Positions 1 to 12,080 are shown, numbered from the stretch's first letter. The stretch is DNA of 64,000 bases from Chloranthus sessilifolius (GCA_021018995.1 CM037597.1:9561299-9625298); one strand, 5' to 3'. The notes: generated by a model from the sequence alone, not told the origin. Numbers and translations: made by a program.

Positions 1-497
1 AGGATTATAACCACTGCGATCACCATCTTTACTATAACAACCATATGAAATCTAGTTGTGTCCGCTTTGCCAGTTCTTATATAACTTTGCAATTCTTCTC
101 GTCTTTTCTCACTATTTCTCATGTCTCGCTAGTCTCTTTCTTCTCTTCTTTTCTCATACTTGCAGTGTATTAATCTTTCATAGATAAACTATCTATGGCC
201 TTTGATGGATATATGCTCAAATCATCTCAAACAATATTTTATATAATTTTTTTATAGGCGTAAATCTCTAATTTCTTCTTATGTACTCATTTCAAATTTT
301 GTCTCATTTATTGTAACACCACATATTTTTCTTAATATGCTCATCTCAATCATATATACATTATCTTCTTGTCGCTTTACAATATTCTGCATTACATAAT
401 ATGAATGGTCTAAACGACATCATATGATGTCCTCTTCCAATCCACATTTGATTGTAAAATAGAAACTAAATATTGAAATTTATGATAATGATATAAG
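1..497. other. AT-rich stretch without a recognisable gene
   Basis: No coding signal, repeat boundary or RNA gene was recognised here. It is ordinary AT-rich plant intergenic DNA leading up to a TIR element. Confidence 0.5.
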
Positions 498-1770
498 GGC
501 TGTGTTTGAGAATGTGGATTTGGGGATTTTAAATTAAAGCATTTCAAATTTAGAATTTGAAATATTTGGATTTGCAAATCTCTTGTTTGGATATTTAAGC
601 ATTATCTTAAGATTTGGTCTAATGATTTATAGATATTTTATTTGGCTATTTTTTTATAAAAAGAATTTATATTTAATTGGTTTTCTTCATATATTCTATA
701 TAAATAGGGATGTAAGTTCGGTGTATCGAATAAAAAAGAATCCGATCTTTTCGATTTTCAGTTCGGTACACAAATCGAAACCGAACCAAAATATATCGGT
801 TTTGGTATACTAAATTCCTCCTACACATAAACCGTTTCCGAACCGAAACCGAATTTTTTGGTGTTCGATTCGGTTTGGGTTTAGGAAAAAAAATCGAAAA
901 TGAGTGCAACCAAATTTATTTTTTTCTGAACCCAAATCGATGCAAACCGAACTGAACGCCGAAAAATTCGATTTCGGTACACCGAATTCCTCCAACACAA
1001 ACCGTTCCCGAACCGAAACCGAATTTTTCGGTGTTCGGTTTGGGTTCAAAAAAAAAAAAAAAAAAAAAAAGTATATATATATATATCAAAAATGGGTACA
1101 ACCGGCAATTTTTTTTTTCGAACTCAAATAGATTTGGTATTCGGTACACCGAATTCCTCCAACACATTAACCGTTCTCAAACCGAAACTGAATTTTTCGG
1201 TGTTCGGTTCAGTTTTGGTTCAGGAAAAAAAAATAGTGCAACAATTAATTTCCTGGTTGCACTCAAGGTACATCATACAGTGGTGGGTTGCAATGGCCAA
1301 AAACTAGCCCTTGCAGTAACTACTTAAGCTTGGGTTGGATCAGTTCAGGTCGGGTTGGGTCTGGTACCGATTCAATCCGGTCCATTTACCACCAGTTTAA
1401 CCCGATTTGGTTCAGTTTAATTCGGGTTGCCTCATACCCAACCCAATAAGATCGATCAAGTTTTAAAATACTTGGCTCAAGCGGGTCGAATATCAGGTTG
1501 AATCGTACCTATAATAACACTGACTAATAGTTTTTTATTCACTAAACATAGCCAATTATATGCCGGTGTAAGATTTGAATTTTCAAATAACACCTAGAAG
1601 GTGTTATTTACAAATCTATTTTTTTATAATTCAGACTTTGGATTTCTAAATTTCGGTGGATTTATCAAATCCAAATCCAAACACAAAAATGTGGAGCCAA
1701 ACGGTGGATTTGGATTTAGGAGATCCAAATCCAAATTCTCAAATCCAAATCCACGTTCCCAAACGCAGCC
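498..1770. mobile_element. TIR element of about 1.27 kb, non-autonomous
   Basis: The two ends are imperfect inverted repeats. The left end begins GGCTGTGTTTGAGAATGTGG, and the complement of the right end begins GGCTGCGTTTGGGAACGTGG. Further in, both flanks carry many GGATTTG/CAAATCC words, so the terminal repeat is long and degenerate. No transposase is encoded. The middle holds a tandem repeat and a GGTTCGGGTT-type block, which may be later insertions. The target duplication is not clear (TAA on the left, TAG on the right). The end sequence resembles plant Tourist/PIF-Harbinger or hAT MITEs, but the superfamily is not proven. Confidence 0.6.
803..1245. repeat. Degenerate tandem repeat, about 2.5 units of ~165-170 bp
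   Basis: A block containing AATTCCTCC, CCGAACCGAAACCGAA and TTCGGTGTTCGG recurs with starts near 805, 975 and 1139. Each block is followed by an A-rich run and a short piece around AGTGCAAC. The repeat lies inside the TIR element at 498-1770. Small open frames here are by-products of the repeat. Confidence 0.6.
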
Positions 1771-3456
1771 TAGATGACTTTTTGTTTTAGTTAATTTCTA
1801 CTTTTGGCTATCTTGTTCACTAAATTTGCACTCCATGTGTTCTATCTTTGTTCAATTAATTTTTAAATTTCTTAACTTAAACCTTTTCTCTATAATTTTA
1901 GTTTATTCTAACCATTCGATCCGACTCTTGATGTAGAACATTGTCATATCTAAGGTAGGGGGTCCATATTAAAGTGCTTGGATTGGATGATATTGATCTA
2001 CTAAAAGGCCTCATTTAAGAGGGAAAAAACTTAAATTTTGAGTTTTTACTCAAAAAGCATGCAGAATCGGAGTAAATCGATAGAGAGAGAAACAAAAGCC
2101 CTAAATTTTGGAAAAGATGAACTAATGAGAGAAAATAAACCCTAATTTCCGAGAAGGAGATCGGCATCATGGAGAGAGTTTTTTATGTTTAAAAAGAGTA
2201 TAAGAGAGAAGCAACAGAGAAAGTGAGCGAATCGGCAAATGCTACGATGCTCTTAAATGGGTTTTATCGGGTGTTAAGACGGAGCAAAAAAGATAGTGCT
2301 TGGTTAATCTAATATCAACCCGATCCCATTTATTGAAACCCTTAATCCGATCTTTATTATTGAATTTATCACGATAAAATCGTTAAAAAAATGCAAAAAA
2401 GCACATTTTTTCAATTACTCACTTTTTTTTTTTTAATTTGGGTTTTTAATCATGAAAGGAACACTTTTTTTTTTTAAATGCCATTAAAAGTTAAAAGACA
2501 ATTTTTTTTTTAAAAACGACGAATTTGGTAACTATGGTAGAATGTAAATGACCGGCTCACTCATCCACATGAACGAGCCATTGATTTTCTACACGTGGCA
2601 CCATTTGTTCATCCAATGGAGCCATGTAGCACATGAAGTCATCCTAAAGATTGTATTGTAAAACCATCTCTACCATGCGATGTTTCTAACCATACGATTA
2701 AAGCACTAAATGTGAGAGAAAACATAGCGCAGGAATTACTTGCTAAAAGGTATAGGTACGATTTATTAAAAAAAAAAAAAGTATAGGCACAGGAATAAAA
2801 CCACTCTGGAAATCCAAAAAAAAACCCGGTAAATTAAAAAATATTAATAATCATAAAAAATACATATGTTTGACTAAACACGGGTTTTAATGGAAAAGAA
2901 ATGGGTTTAAAACGTATTTTTCAGAATAAACGAGAATATTCGAAAAACCATTTTTTAAGAATTTCTTTTTGTTGTTTCAAAGAAAAATGTGTTAATCGCG
3001 TATTTGGTCACTGTGCCTAAAACAACTTAAGTCTGTAAAAGCTGCTTACTCCCTGTGAAAGCAGACAACACAAAGTGCCTACTATGAACCATTCTTATAA
3101 TCGTTTTTTTAGGTTGTGGCTCTGGGCAAGAAAATTTTACATCAAATTGCACCACACCGAGACACCCATCCTAGTACTACTGTTGCCCCGAGCATTGTAT
3201 AACTGTAGAGTTCAGATGAAGAATGGAGCAATAGAGACACCATTTCACTTACGTTGACCTGGGCCGGAGTCAGACCTACATGAAGGGTACCCTTCTTTGA
3301 ACCACTTTGGTTTTGCTCCTATATCAGAATCCAAATAATGAAACAGAACACATGGAGCCATCTCCTTGTCTTCCTGTCAAGAAGAAAAATGGAGGACTAG
3401 CTGATATTAAAATCAGGTGGGGTTCCTTGCACTAATGCTAGTACGATGGCACCCAA
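1771..3456. other. Intergenic AT-rich DNA
   Basis: Homopolymer A and T runs are frequent. I see no gene, no LTR and no convincing TIR pair in this stretch. Confidence 0.45.
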
Positions 3457-3465
3457 TTAATCATT

Positions 3466-3856
3466 GGGAGCCATTACTTGCACTCGCTTTTTAAGTGATT
3501 GCACCGAGGTTAAAAAAAGATTGTATTTTAGGGACATGTGAAAATGCAATTTGAGCCGTCTGATTTAAAGTTCATGATCTATAGATCCGTAGTGGATAAG
3601 ATTGGCACGAAATATGAACTTTATCATATGATTAAATATAATCAAAGGATATTATTTGATTCAACGGTTGACAACAATGGATCATATGATAAATATCGTG
3701 TTTTGCTCCAATCTTATCCACTAAGGATCTATAGATCATGAACTTTAAATCAGACGGCCTAAATTGCGTTTTCACACGTCACATGTCCCTAAAATACAAA
3801 GTCTTTCTTTAACATCGGTGCAATCACTTAAAAAGCATGTGCAAGTAATGGCTCCC
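3466..3856. mobile_element. Foldback MITE, Mutator-like (MULE) type
   Basis: The element starts GGGAGCCATTACTTGCAC and ends with the inverted complement. The inverted arms run for roughly 175 bp each and include an almost perfect stretch around TTCATGATCTATAGATCC. It is flanked by the 9 bp direct repeat TTAATCATT at 3457-3465 and 3857-3865. Long TIRs plus a 9 bp target duplication are the hallmark of Mutator-like elements. It encodes no protein; the 67-codon open frame inside simply crosses the hairpin. Confidence 0.8.
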
Positions 3857-3865
3857 TTAATCATT

Positions 3866-4736
3866 TTTACCATTTAATAACTAATCCATATGGTAACTGA
3901 AAAATGCCAATTGAGTATATCCAAGTACATAAATTACTAGGCAAACAATTATGAACTATAAATATGGTCGGATAATCCTCCCCGTCGAGGAGTCTATGTT
4001 CCGTAGTTTATGACTACTGAGTTCGGTCTTCCCAGTTCACAGATATCCCTGCATGGCATGAAGTACCCCATGATCTGAAGACTCAGTTCAGAAATCCTGT
4101 GAAAACTCAAAACTGCTGTTCTTATGATTCCATGAGGATCATTGATGTTGCTGAAACTAAAAATAAAAACACAAAAACAACAACAATAACAAATGAAAAT
4201 GGTAAATTGTATTGGGAAGAAAAGAATTCTGTTTTTCCCCTATAAGAAAAAAAAAAAAAAAACAGCTAATAAACATGCTGAAACACCTATAAAATTACAA
4301 ACCTCCCAGACAAATATGTCATGTGGGTATTATTTAAGAAAATTTACAAATCCAATCTACTTACCATTCAAAGAATCACAAATTGAGGAGCGCATGTGAA
4401 AATAAAAACAAATTTCTTTTTTCTTCTTTATACGGTCCAAAAGGAAACAAGTATATGGCACCATCCGAAGAATAATTTCTATAACCATCTATTTGACTTG
4501 AACACAACTCTCCACTCGAAAAACAACATGCCTTTTCTCTTTGTTCCTAAGATCACGCGATGAAACTTGTCAAACAAATCTGCGGAGGGAAGCCATTGGT
4601 CAATTAGCAAGTGCTAGTGACGGTATTAAAGAAAAAAAAAAGGGCAGATAAACAAGCAAGTACACCTGGAGTTTTATAGTGGTTACAGCAGAAAACAAAG
4701 TTCAAAAATGGAAGCATTTTACACCATTTATAATGT
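3866..4736. other. Intergenic DNA between two foldback elements
   Basis: Nothing recognisable was seen apart from A-rich runs (for example near 4244-4262). Confidence 0.4.
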
Positions 4737-5130
4737 GAGTTGGTATTAGGCACCGACCTGTTCCCAACCGACTTCACTTGGCACATAATTTCATCAAGTG
4801 TGCTGTGGGATTTGAAGACCATGATCTAAAGATCTATTGCGTCAAAGATCGGGACGAAAAGGAGTTTCTATCATGTGATTCAAAGGAATCAATGCCTTTA
4901 AAATGAGCGGCTAAAGCTGTTTTGAAGATTTACATTGTAGCCATTACTTCTAAAAGTGTTTGACCACACGATGGAGATGTTTTTTTGTCTCAATCTTTTA
5001 CACTATAGACTTTAGATCATGGTATTCAAATCACACGACATGCTTGATTAAACCACATGCCATGTGCCCAAAAAGGTCATTGTTTTCCAAGTCGGTGGGA
5101 GAAACAAATTGGGTACCTAATACCAACTCC
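4737..5130. mobile_element. Second foldback MITE, ~394 bp
   Basis: The left end reads GAGTTGGTATTAGGCACC; the complement of the right end reads GAGTTGGTATTAGGTACC. The inner arm also matches, including ACCATGATCTAAAG on both sides. Possible 8 bp flanks are TATAATGT (4729-4736) and TACAATAT (5131-5138), 6 of 8 identical. The arms are more diverged than in the element at 3466-3856. The layout is that of a MULE- or hAT-type foldback. Confidence 0.6.
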
Positions 5131-5138
5131 TACAATAT

Positions 5139-5885
5139 AATTATGAAGACTTAGAAACAAATGTGCGGAACGTGAAACAAGAAATTTAAGCATATAATGA
5201 TTTCTTATGTCCTTTCTTAAAAAAATTTGGTGTTAGATGCTGGAGAAAGGTTAATAATTGAGAACTTGACATATTTGCTACAATATTATATAAACAACTT
5301 TCTATCCTAACCTTTTGTGTTTCAATTACTTTTTGTAGAAATGATGTTGATGACTAAACAAAAATCTGATGAAATGTGGCAAGAATGTACTATAGAAACC
5401 TATCGGGATCTCTATGGAAACCTACTCTCTTAACACAAACTTTTGAGCAATCAATATATATATATTGTATATAATTTTATGCTTGACCAATAACGAGCAT
5501 GTAAGTGTATTTGTCCAACTACCAGAAGAGAATAATAGCAAAGTGTATGGCAACATTAGGATGTTCAAACTAAATTGTCTCCTTTCTATGGTTATGTGAA
5601 ATTACATGACGTTAGGCTCATTGGTTATATTTTCAAACAATGACAATGTTCTGACCTTTTTTCATTGCTTATCATCACGGATTTCGTGATTGTTTTATTG
5701 CTTAACAGTGAAAAATAGGTCATAAGCATGAGTATAAAAATATAAAACCAATATTAATGTTTAGAGTATATCTTGGGGCGCAAATCAATTTCACTAATGC
5801 CACCTATGCAAATGGCTTGCATCCATTGATTTAGCAAATTACTCTTTAAAATTTTTAAAAGGTTAGTGGAGTTCAAGGCCCACTA
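5139..5885. other. Intergenic DNA
   Basis: No gene-like or repeat-boundary signal was recognised. Confidence 0.4.
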
Positions 5886-5889
5886 ACCT

Positions 5890-8297
5890 TCAAGGCCTCT
5901 TACTGGAGAAGAAATGAAGATCCATTCGGCATAGAAAATGGAATATAATCAAAAGTGCCTTAACGAGGAAGCTATGTGGAGACCAAAAGCTACCAATGCC
6001 TTGAAGGGGATGGCAACATATTATTCTCTCACACTACTGCTAATGGGAGTCGGAAAAGATATGTCATTTCTTCTTTGTTGGTGGTTGAGGCTACATATAC
6101 GGGTGAGAAGATGGTCTCTGATAATGTTGTTAAGTACTATGAAAACCTCGATAAAGATGAAGGTTGGAACAGGCCATTCCTGGACAGGATGCACTTCAAG
6201 ATTATATCACAGGAGCAAAGCATATGGATGGAAAGTAATTCGAGGAGGGTGAAGTTCACAAGGCTCTGATGTACTCTGGGGAGAACAAGGCCCCAGGACC
6301 CAATGGCTTCATCATGGAGTTTTTTCAAATTTTCTGGGAGGTACTGAATAAAGATGTCTTGGAGTTCTTCAAGGAATTTCATTAAAAAGGATGTATGGTT
6401 TCATTGCTCTTCTTCCCAAGGTCGACAAGGATATTGATTTCAGAGATTTCAGGCCGATAAGTCTGGTAGGAAGTGCTTATAAGATTCTGTCCAAAGTGCT
6501 CGCCAACCAATTGAAAGTTGTTATTGGGGACGATAAGTCTCGCAGGAAGTGTTTATAAGATTCTGTCCAAAGTGCTCACCAACCAATTGATAGTTGTTAT
6601 TGGGGACGTTATTATAAACCGCAAGGAGCGTTTATCCCAGGCCGCCAATTGCACGATGTCATGGTCACAGACTCACAGGCTCACAGCTCATGAAGCTATG
6701 GATTCTGCTCATAAGGGTAGACGTACAGAAATCCTATTTAAAATTGACATGGAAAAGGCCTATGATAGGGTGAACTGGAAGGTCCTCCAATATATGATGG
6801 GTAGATTAGGCTTTGAAGAAAAGTGGAGAAAATCGACGAAGGAGTGCTATGCACGGGCAAGGTTCTCCATATTGGTCAATGGCTCCCCTAAAGGTTACTT
6901 CAGAAGTAGCAGAGGGTTTAGGCAGGGGGGTGCTCTATTCTCGTTATTGTTCAACATCGCGGGTGAAGCGCTGCATGGTCTGCTTCAAAGGCAATTTGGG
7001 GTTTTCCTCTGGCTTTAACACCTCGGCTAATGGCACATGTATTTTGCATCTCCAATACGCAGATGATACCCTTATCTTCTGTGGGACTGAGGTTTCTCAG
7101 GTGGAAGCAGTCGAAGACATCCTCACGGTGTATGAACTTGTCTCAGGGTAATAGGTGAGCATCCTTAAGTCTCAGGTGGCAGGCATTGGGGTGAATGAAG
7201 AAAGTCTGGTATCGATTGGAGACACGGTGGGATGTATGACTGACCCCCTCCCTATTACGTATTTGGGGCTTCCCCTGGCAAGCTGAGGGCTAGTGGATGG
7301 GATCCTATTATCAGCAGGCTTCAAAAAAGGTTGACCACTTGGAAGAGTAAGTTGTTAAACAGTAGAGGACGCGGTAACGCTCATCAAATCGACATTCGTT
7401 ACCATACCAATTTTCTTCATGTCTATATTCGAGGCTCCTGTCAAGGTTACCAATCAATTGGAGACGATTGGTAGAGATTACCTATCGGATGGTGGTAGCG
7501 ATGGAAGGAAATTCCATCTTGTGAATTAGGAAACATGTCTTAGCAAGAAGGATGGTGGTTTAGGTATCCGCAAGCTTCGTTTTGCCAATAAGGCTTTGTT
7601 AGGGAAATGGCTTTGGAAGCTGGGTGACGATAGTGAGAGGGATAGACTTTCGTGGCAGGTGGTGCCTGCTAAGTATGGCTATGCAGAGAATGATTGGGGA
7701 ATTCAGCTGGATAGCATTAACAAATCGGGTTGGTGGAAAGGGCCTAAATCTGTGGCAGCCCAGTTTCATGAATGTATTAAATAAAGTTGGGGGTTAGGGG
7801 GGCCGTATTAAATTTTGGACTGATAGCTGGGCTGATGATTGTCATCTCAAAGACGAGTTTAACAAAAATTTCTTATTGTCAATCAAGGGGAGGCACTGAT
7901 CAGTGATATTATCGAATCACAAGGGAATCAAGTGTGCAGGAATGTAACCATTAAGAGGAGCCTCAAAGATGATGAGTATGCAGATTTCATTAGTGTAACG
8001 CAACTGTTGAACTCGGTCAGCAAAAATACGGTTAATTGGTATTTACGGATCTGGGATCAATAGAATAAAGGCACTTTCCCAGTGAAGTCGTTCTAGAATT
8101 GATTAATTTCTGGGTCAGGCAGGCGGATGGGGGCGGTAACAGGCATATATGGATGAAATTTTGGAGACTTATGATTCAGCCAAAACTTAAATTCTTCAGT
8201 TGGAGTATTGCTTGGGTGACGATTGATCAACTCATTAAGAGGGGAATTAGCATTCGTAATAGATGCATGCTTTGCATGCATGGTACAGAGCATGGTT
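5890..8297 (+). pseudogene. L1-type LINE ORF2 relic (reverse transcriptase, zf-RVT)
   Basis: This is the reverse-transcriptase half of a plant non-LTR retrotransposon, read in several frames. Visible landmarks in order: the pre-RT region around 5975-6270, [18 protein letters not shown] near 6450, FKIDMEKAYDRVNW near 6740, NGSPKGYFRSSRG near 6880, the catalytic YADDTLIF near 7050, and the C-terminal zf-RVT segment (QPKLKFFSW...IRNRCMLC) at 8170-8285. The endonuclease domain is missing, so the copy is 5' truncated. It is dead: several frameshifts, a 76 bp internal tandem duplication, and a TAG after the YADD segment near 7152. The 3' end is lost where a GATAC repeat begins, so there is no poly(A) tail. 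Confidence 0.85.
6455..6606 (+). repeat. 76 bp tandem duplication inside the LINE RT
   Basis: The block beginning CGATAAGTCT at 6455 is repeated at 6531, ending GTTATTGGGGA in both copies, with few mismatches. Because 76 is not a multiple of three, the duplication itself breaks the RT frame. Confidence 0.9.
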
Positions 8298-8460
8298 GAC
8301 AATATCTTAGGATACACGATACGATACACAATTTTATAGAAAACGATACATATCTATGATGTGTATTTTTTTTAATTGTATCTTACGATAAATGATACAT
8401 TACATTACATTACAATGTCATAGACGATACGACTGGTACATGTGGTTTCGATTATAACTA
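8298..8460. repeat. GATAC-rich repeat abutting the truncated LINE
   Basis: Dense GATACGATAC-type words (ACGATACG, GATACATATC, CGATACGACTGG) begin directly after the zf-RVT segment of the LINE. Related words return at 9040-9080 and 10280-10340. Confidence 0.6.
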
Positions 8461-8858
8461 GTTTTTTATTTTTTAAAAATCATCATTTATTTACCCCAAC
8501 TCTAGTCTCAAAAAAATTATAAAAAAAGAATGACCAGAAGAAAAAAAGAAGAGGACGATGTCTATGAGGAGGAAGAGAAACAAGAACATAATAATTTAAT
8601 TGTTAATGAAGATGATGGTGTTGATATTGTGGATAGATGAAGAATGAAGACTTGGAATTTTTTTTCACATTATTTTTAAAATTTTGGGATTACAAATTGG
8701 TAATGTTAAGAAACAAGTATAGGAATTTTTTAAGTAGAAGCTGAGACTTGAAAGATACATATCTTATAAATATATAATATATACTTACAACACTTACGCT
8801 GGTGTATCTATAGGGTTTTTTTTTATATAGTGGAAAATTGAAAAGTTTATTTTTTATG
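8461..8858. other. AT-rich DNA between GATAC blocks
   Basis: A GAAGA-rich patch sits near 8530-8640, but no sustained frame or known motif was found. Confidence 0.35.
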
Positions 8859-9085
8859 TGTCTAGATTTTTATCTCCACTTTATAAATCATTCCAATGAA
8901 ATGTTTAGTATTGTTCACTTTATTTTATTTAAATTATACTTGCTAATGTAACAGGTAACCGATCGGATGATAGAACGAGTGCCTTTGACACTTCTGTATT
9001 CAAAAATGATCATAGATTACTATAGATGTATAAGTGTATCTTACGATACTCGATACGATACAATGCACGATACAAAAATACTGTG
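8859..9085. repeat. Local repeat block, copy A
   Basis: The stretch from TAGATTTTTATCTCCAC through GAACGAGTGCCTTTGACAC to ACGATACTCGATACGATAC is repeated almost word for word at 10120-10320, with shorter versions further on. It contains the GATAC motif at its right end. Confidence 0.75.
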
Positions 9086-9612
9086 TTCCACTTCCCTTAT
9101 TTCAAGATACTGCTTCTAGTTTCAAACATCTCTGTGCCAATGAACAAAGATTGGCCAAATAAAATATAAAATGTGGCATTTGATTTGTCTGCTAGCTTAA
9201 GTGAACTAATTACCTGAATATGTCACTGATATTTTAGGGCAAGAAAGTTCCCATGGTTGTGTTCTAACTAGTGGTATGGTAACTAGTTTGAACTTGTTGT
9301 ATGGACTATAAACAATATTAACAAACCCTAAACCGGTCGGTCAGTATTTGGAAACCAAAACTCAGGAACAGTGAAAGTATGCCTTTGACCTTTTTGGCAA
9401 GCTGAGATTAACCCATGTACCTACCTAATACTAACCCATCACTCAATTAGAAGAAAAGAGTTATTTGCCCTTCAGTCATCCTCTAAAATAAAGTTGGTAG
9501 TAGGTACACAGTAGGCAATTCTATGAACATATAACACTTTCTCATCAATTATATGTTACATGTGGTACATGCTGCCATGGTTTAGCTCCTAATTTTCATG
9601 ACTTGCCAAACC
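9086..9612. other. Intergenic DNA upstream of the P450 relic
   Basis: No confident feature was found. It could hold more degraded P450 sequence, but I could not recognise any. Confidence 0.35.
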
Positions 9613-9830
9613 TCAGCCATTTGCACACCCAGAACTGGTGTCAAACAAGGTAGCATGTGCATCTTCTCCTTCCACTCCCAAATGCAAGTAATGAAAGTGT
9701 TGCGCCCTAAAATCTAGTTGACTACATTCCTTGTTGTTTTCTTGAATAAATCTTTCAGGACGAAATTCGAAGTGATCATTACAAAACTTGGTATCCCTTC
9801 CCAAAGCAAAGTCCACTCATAAATTCTATC
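9613..9830 (-). pseudogene. Cytochrome P450 relic (C-terminal fragment, CYP93/CYP76-like)
   Basis: On the minus strand a short frame reads FEFRPERF (9748-9770), the conserved PERF region before the haem loop, followed by LDFRAQHFHYL, which matches the plant A-type P450 pattern of DFRGQHF before the haem-binding loop. The haem loop itself, FGSGRRRC, lies at 9657-9682 but in another frame, so a frameshift separates it from PERF. Only about 70 codons are recognisable; the I-helix and the rest of the enzyme are absent. In the intact family this region binds haem through the cysteine of FGSGRRxCPG in an ER-anchored monooxygenase. Subfamily placement is a guess from the QHFH context. Confidence 0.75.
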
Positions 9831-10119
9831 TGTCTTAAGATCATTAAAGCAATTTTTTTACTCTAATCGTATAAATTGGATAGGTCTTGTATGGATACTT
9901 GTAGATTTATTAGTTGGTTGATAAATAACAGGGATATTAGTAGGTCCTTAGAAGCATATCATGAAGCCATGTGGCGACCATAGGTCAAAGAGGCTGTTCA
10001 AATTTTATTATGTTGTAAACCAAAAAGCCACACTAATTGGCATTTTGGAGCAATCAAATGACAGTTTTATATTTACAATTAATCATATCTTGAATGGTCC
10101 ACTTTACAATTATGCGGCT

Positions 10120-10620
10120 AGATTTTTATCTCCACTTTATAAATCAATCCAATGAAAAGTTAAGTTTTGTTCACTTCATTTTATTTAAATTATACTTGCT
10201 AATGTAACAGATGATAGAACGAGTGCCTTTGACACTTACATATTTCAAACATGATTATAGATTACTATATATATATATATAGTGTATCTTACGATACTCG
10301 ATACGATACAATACACAAAAATTTCTTGAATACGATACATGATTAGTGCTAATGTAACAAATGATAGAATGAGTGCCATTGACGCTAACGTATTTAAAAA
10401 ATGATCAAAGATTACTATAAATATCATTTTATTCTTTTAATTTTTTTTATATACTTATAAAAAAATTACTATATATAGATTACTACATGATTAGTGCTAA
10501 TGTAACAAATGATAGAATGAGTGCCTTCGACACTAACGCATTTAAAAAATGATCATAGATTACTATATATATCCTTTTATTCTTTTAATTTTTTTTATAT
10601 ACTTCTAAAAAATTTCTATA
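10120..10620. repeat. Local repeat block, copy B plus two partial copies
   Basis: 10120-10320 repeats 8859-9085. Two shorter copies follow, starting CTAATGTAACAAATGATAG near 10349 and 10496, each running through GAGTGCC and AAAATGATCA into (TA)-rich DNA. The 64-codon frame at 9961-10155 partly overlaps this block and is not considered a gene. Confidence 0.7.
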
Positions 10621-10639
10621 TATTTATGTGGGGAAGCTT

Positions 10640-10933
10640 TTCAATTTTTTGTAGCCTTGGTTAGGGATTTGGCATTGGGCTGGGTTAATGCAGCGTGTAA
10701 AGGAGGGGAGGAGAGAGGGAGTAGTGTCGAGGACGAATGGGATAAGCTCACTTAAATCCTTTAACCCTTCTGCAGGAGCTATTCGTCAGCTCTGTCCTAG
10801 GGATGCCAGTTGGGCAGGTTGATTCTTGAGTTTTTTGTGCTTGTCCTTATCAGTAGCTCCTTGCTACTTTTTTGACTTTTCTTTGTACCAGCTTGCTTTG
10901 TGTAATGAATTTCTTTGTTACCGATCCAAAAAA
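10640..10933 (+). mobile_element. LINE 3' tail fragment with poly(A)
   Basis: A GC-richer stretch ends TTGTTACCGATCC followed by an A run. The same TTACCGATC plus A(n) ending is seen at the LINE end near 38171-38188, which supports a LINE 3' end. No RT motif is left. Confidence 0.5.
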
Positions 10934-11074
10934 AGTTAAAAAACACACCCTGTCTAGAGATGACTTTGAATAATCTGACTTGAAACTCTATAGGGGTGGT
11001 TCTCACTGCTAGATAGTAACTCTCAAAATTACCCCCAAACAAGCTTGAAAGCATATTAGTGCTGAAGTAGGAGT

Positions 11075-11345
11075 GCAAATGAGTCGAGTCAGGTCAAGGT
11101 CAACCCGTTTATTGAAACCTACAACTGAACCTGAAGAGACCTGTTTATTGAAACCCTCAACCCGACCTGATTAGCAACAACTCGGATTGGGTTTGGGACA
11201 AGAAACCTCAACCTGAAGCCGACCCGTTTATTCGGTCGGGAGTTTCAACCTGACCCAACCAAAACGAAAATGTGCACCCAAACCAACCAGAGGCGGGCCA
11301 GGTTGCTTGACCCATCAGGTTGACCCAACCCATTCGACCCCTATG
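11075..11345. repeat. CCCGACC/GGGTTGGGT-rich repeat
   Basis: Many imperfect copies of CAACCCGACC, TGACCCAACC and GTTTATTGAAACC occur. Similar vocabulary appears on the opposite strand at 1330-1510, so this is probably a dispersed repeat and not a gene. Confidence 0.55.
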
Positions 11346-12080
11346 CCAAAAGTCATGTTTTCGCTATAGGTAGAACCGGTTCTCATAGTAGTCAAGGGAT
11401 GATGCGGTTATATAACCAAGACGATGGACTGGATTAATAATAAAAAATTGATCATAACAATGAAATAGGAATAAATCATCTATTTATACATTGACTAATC
11501 TAAAATGAATATTAAAGAATGAGATGAAGCTTATTAGGGATTGATCGATTTTTTCTGCTGACCATTTTTCTCTTCTTGGTCGATGGGATCTGAGCTTGTC
11601 TTGTGGGTGTTTTGAAAGGATCTTTGAAGCCACATGAAACCCTTCAGTTCTCTGTTTCCTCTTTCCCAAATTCTTGCCCTATCCTATATTCTCTCTTGCA
11701 CACTGGGGTTGCATTGGTTCTTTATTCCTGATGTTTTGGCACAAAGATTGTAGCAATCGGTGAAGATCTGAAGTGTTTGTGTTTTTTTAGTTTCCTTGCG
11801 TATGATTAACTCTGAAAGTGGACAACTATATGATTTTAGACATATGATTAAATATGGATCTGCGATATCTGTGGGCAGTTCTACGGGTTTCGTCTGCCCT
11901 CTCTATTTACCATGACTGTGGACAGCTATATGATTTTGTTTGTCAGTATTACTGCTGGATTATGTTGATTCAGAACTGCACATCAGCTGTTTGTTGAAAT
12001 GACATAGAGGGGTCTGACTGAAAATTATTAAAGTGCTGCCATCCGTTGATGATTCTGTTCAAATCTATAGTGTGTTGTGA
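11346..12080. other. Possible leader of the copia remnant; no gene recognised
   Basis: No domain or LTR boundary is visible. It lies upstream of the copia protease motif and could include its decayed gag or leader, but nothing in the sequence proves this. Confidence 0.3.
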
